Below are positions 63,760-64,000 of a stretch of DNA of 64,000 nt, one piece after another. A program made the translations under genes and the position numbers. Each line of letters starts with the position of its first letter. The first letter of the stretch is position 1. Source of the stretch: Gautieria morchelliformis (Eukaryota; Basidiomycota; Agaricomycetes; Gomphales; Gomphaceae); contig WHVA01000311.1 of assembly GCA_015179125.1 (NCBI GenBank), positions 62,001 through 126,000 on the forward strand, given 5' to 3'. The notes under the pieces were generated by a model, which was not told where the DNA came from, made no database searches, and was given only the letters and a program-made list of their open reading frames with translations.

Positions 63760-64000
63760 TTTCCTTCCACAAGTTTCTGTTTCCTTCCATGAGTTTCTGT
63801 CACCTTCCGTCAGGTTCCATAACCTTCTGTCAGTTTCTGTAACCTTCTGTCAGTTTCTGTAACCTTCTGTCAGTTTCTGTAACCTTCTGTCAGTTTTCGT
63901 AACCTTCTGTCAGTTTCCGTAACCTTCTGTCAGTTTCCGTAACCTTCTGTCAGTTTCCGTAACCTTCTGTCAGTTTCCGTAACCTTCTGTCAGTTTCCGT
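63760..64000 (+). repeat. 20-base minisatellite running off the window
   Basis: Nine full units of AACCTTCTGTCAGTTTCTGT or variants fill 63821-64000, after three or four degenerate units from about 63760. The last bases of the unit change in order: three CTGT, one TCGT, then five CCGT. The array continues past the window end. Confidence 0.95.

Overview
The window looks like nuclear DNA of a mushroom-type basidiomycete (Agaricomycetes). Evidence: short phase-consistent introns of about 38-110 bases with GTRNGT-like donors, a short secreted fungal tyrosinase with about eleven exons, a DUF6534-type membrane protein, a fungal mL59 mitochondrial ribosomal protein, and Ty3/gypsy, LINE and pogo elements of the kind common in these genomes. 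The genus cannot be named from sequence alone.

Layout. 1-6.8 kb: decayed repeat DNA (a gag-like fragment, an LTR-like promoter with ten CACNTGA boxes upstream of a TATA box, and an uncharacterised repeat-borne ORF). 6.8-8.1 kb: an intact seven-exon NmrA-like gene. 8.8-21.5 kb: a transposon nest, all degenerate: LINE ORF1, a pogo/CENP-B transposase, a Ty3/gypsy chromodomain element between LTRs, a second LINE cut off at the start of its reverse transcriptase, and a tRNA-like repeat at the break. 21.7-28.6 kb: a CFAP20-family gene, an MFS transporter and a C2H2 zinc-finger regulator. 29.3-39.2 kb: two head-to-tail copies of a roughly 5 kb unit carrying unrecognised, mostly decayed divergent genes. 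39.3-48.6 kb: DUF6534-like gene remnant, tyrosinase, mL59 and SEC23, the last two sharing a 140-base divergent promoter. 49.1-52.3 kb: an NmrA pseudogene, two hairpin structures and a second intact NmrA-like gene. 53.2-58.7 kb: a cAMP phosphodiesterase and a DUF1769 gene. 58.9-64 kb: repeat DNA again, with a 5'-truncated LINE bounded by a clear target-site duplication, and a 20-base minisatellite running off the end.

The host genes are unrelated housekeeping and accessory functions (COPII coat, mitochondrial translation, cAMP turnover, melanin or phenol oxidation, transport, regulation), so this is a mosaic of normal gene islands between repeat blocks and not a biosynthetic cluster. The most distinctive observations are the conserved 5-nt microexon in two dispersed NmrA paralogues, the CFAP20-family gene in a fungus expected to lack flagella, the 5 kb tandem duplication of unknown genes, and a UGAUG stop/start overlap between LINE ORF1 and ORF2. 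No single novel multi-gene system was demonstrated.
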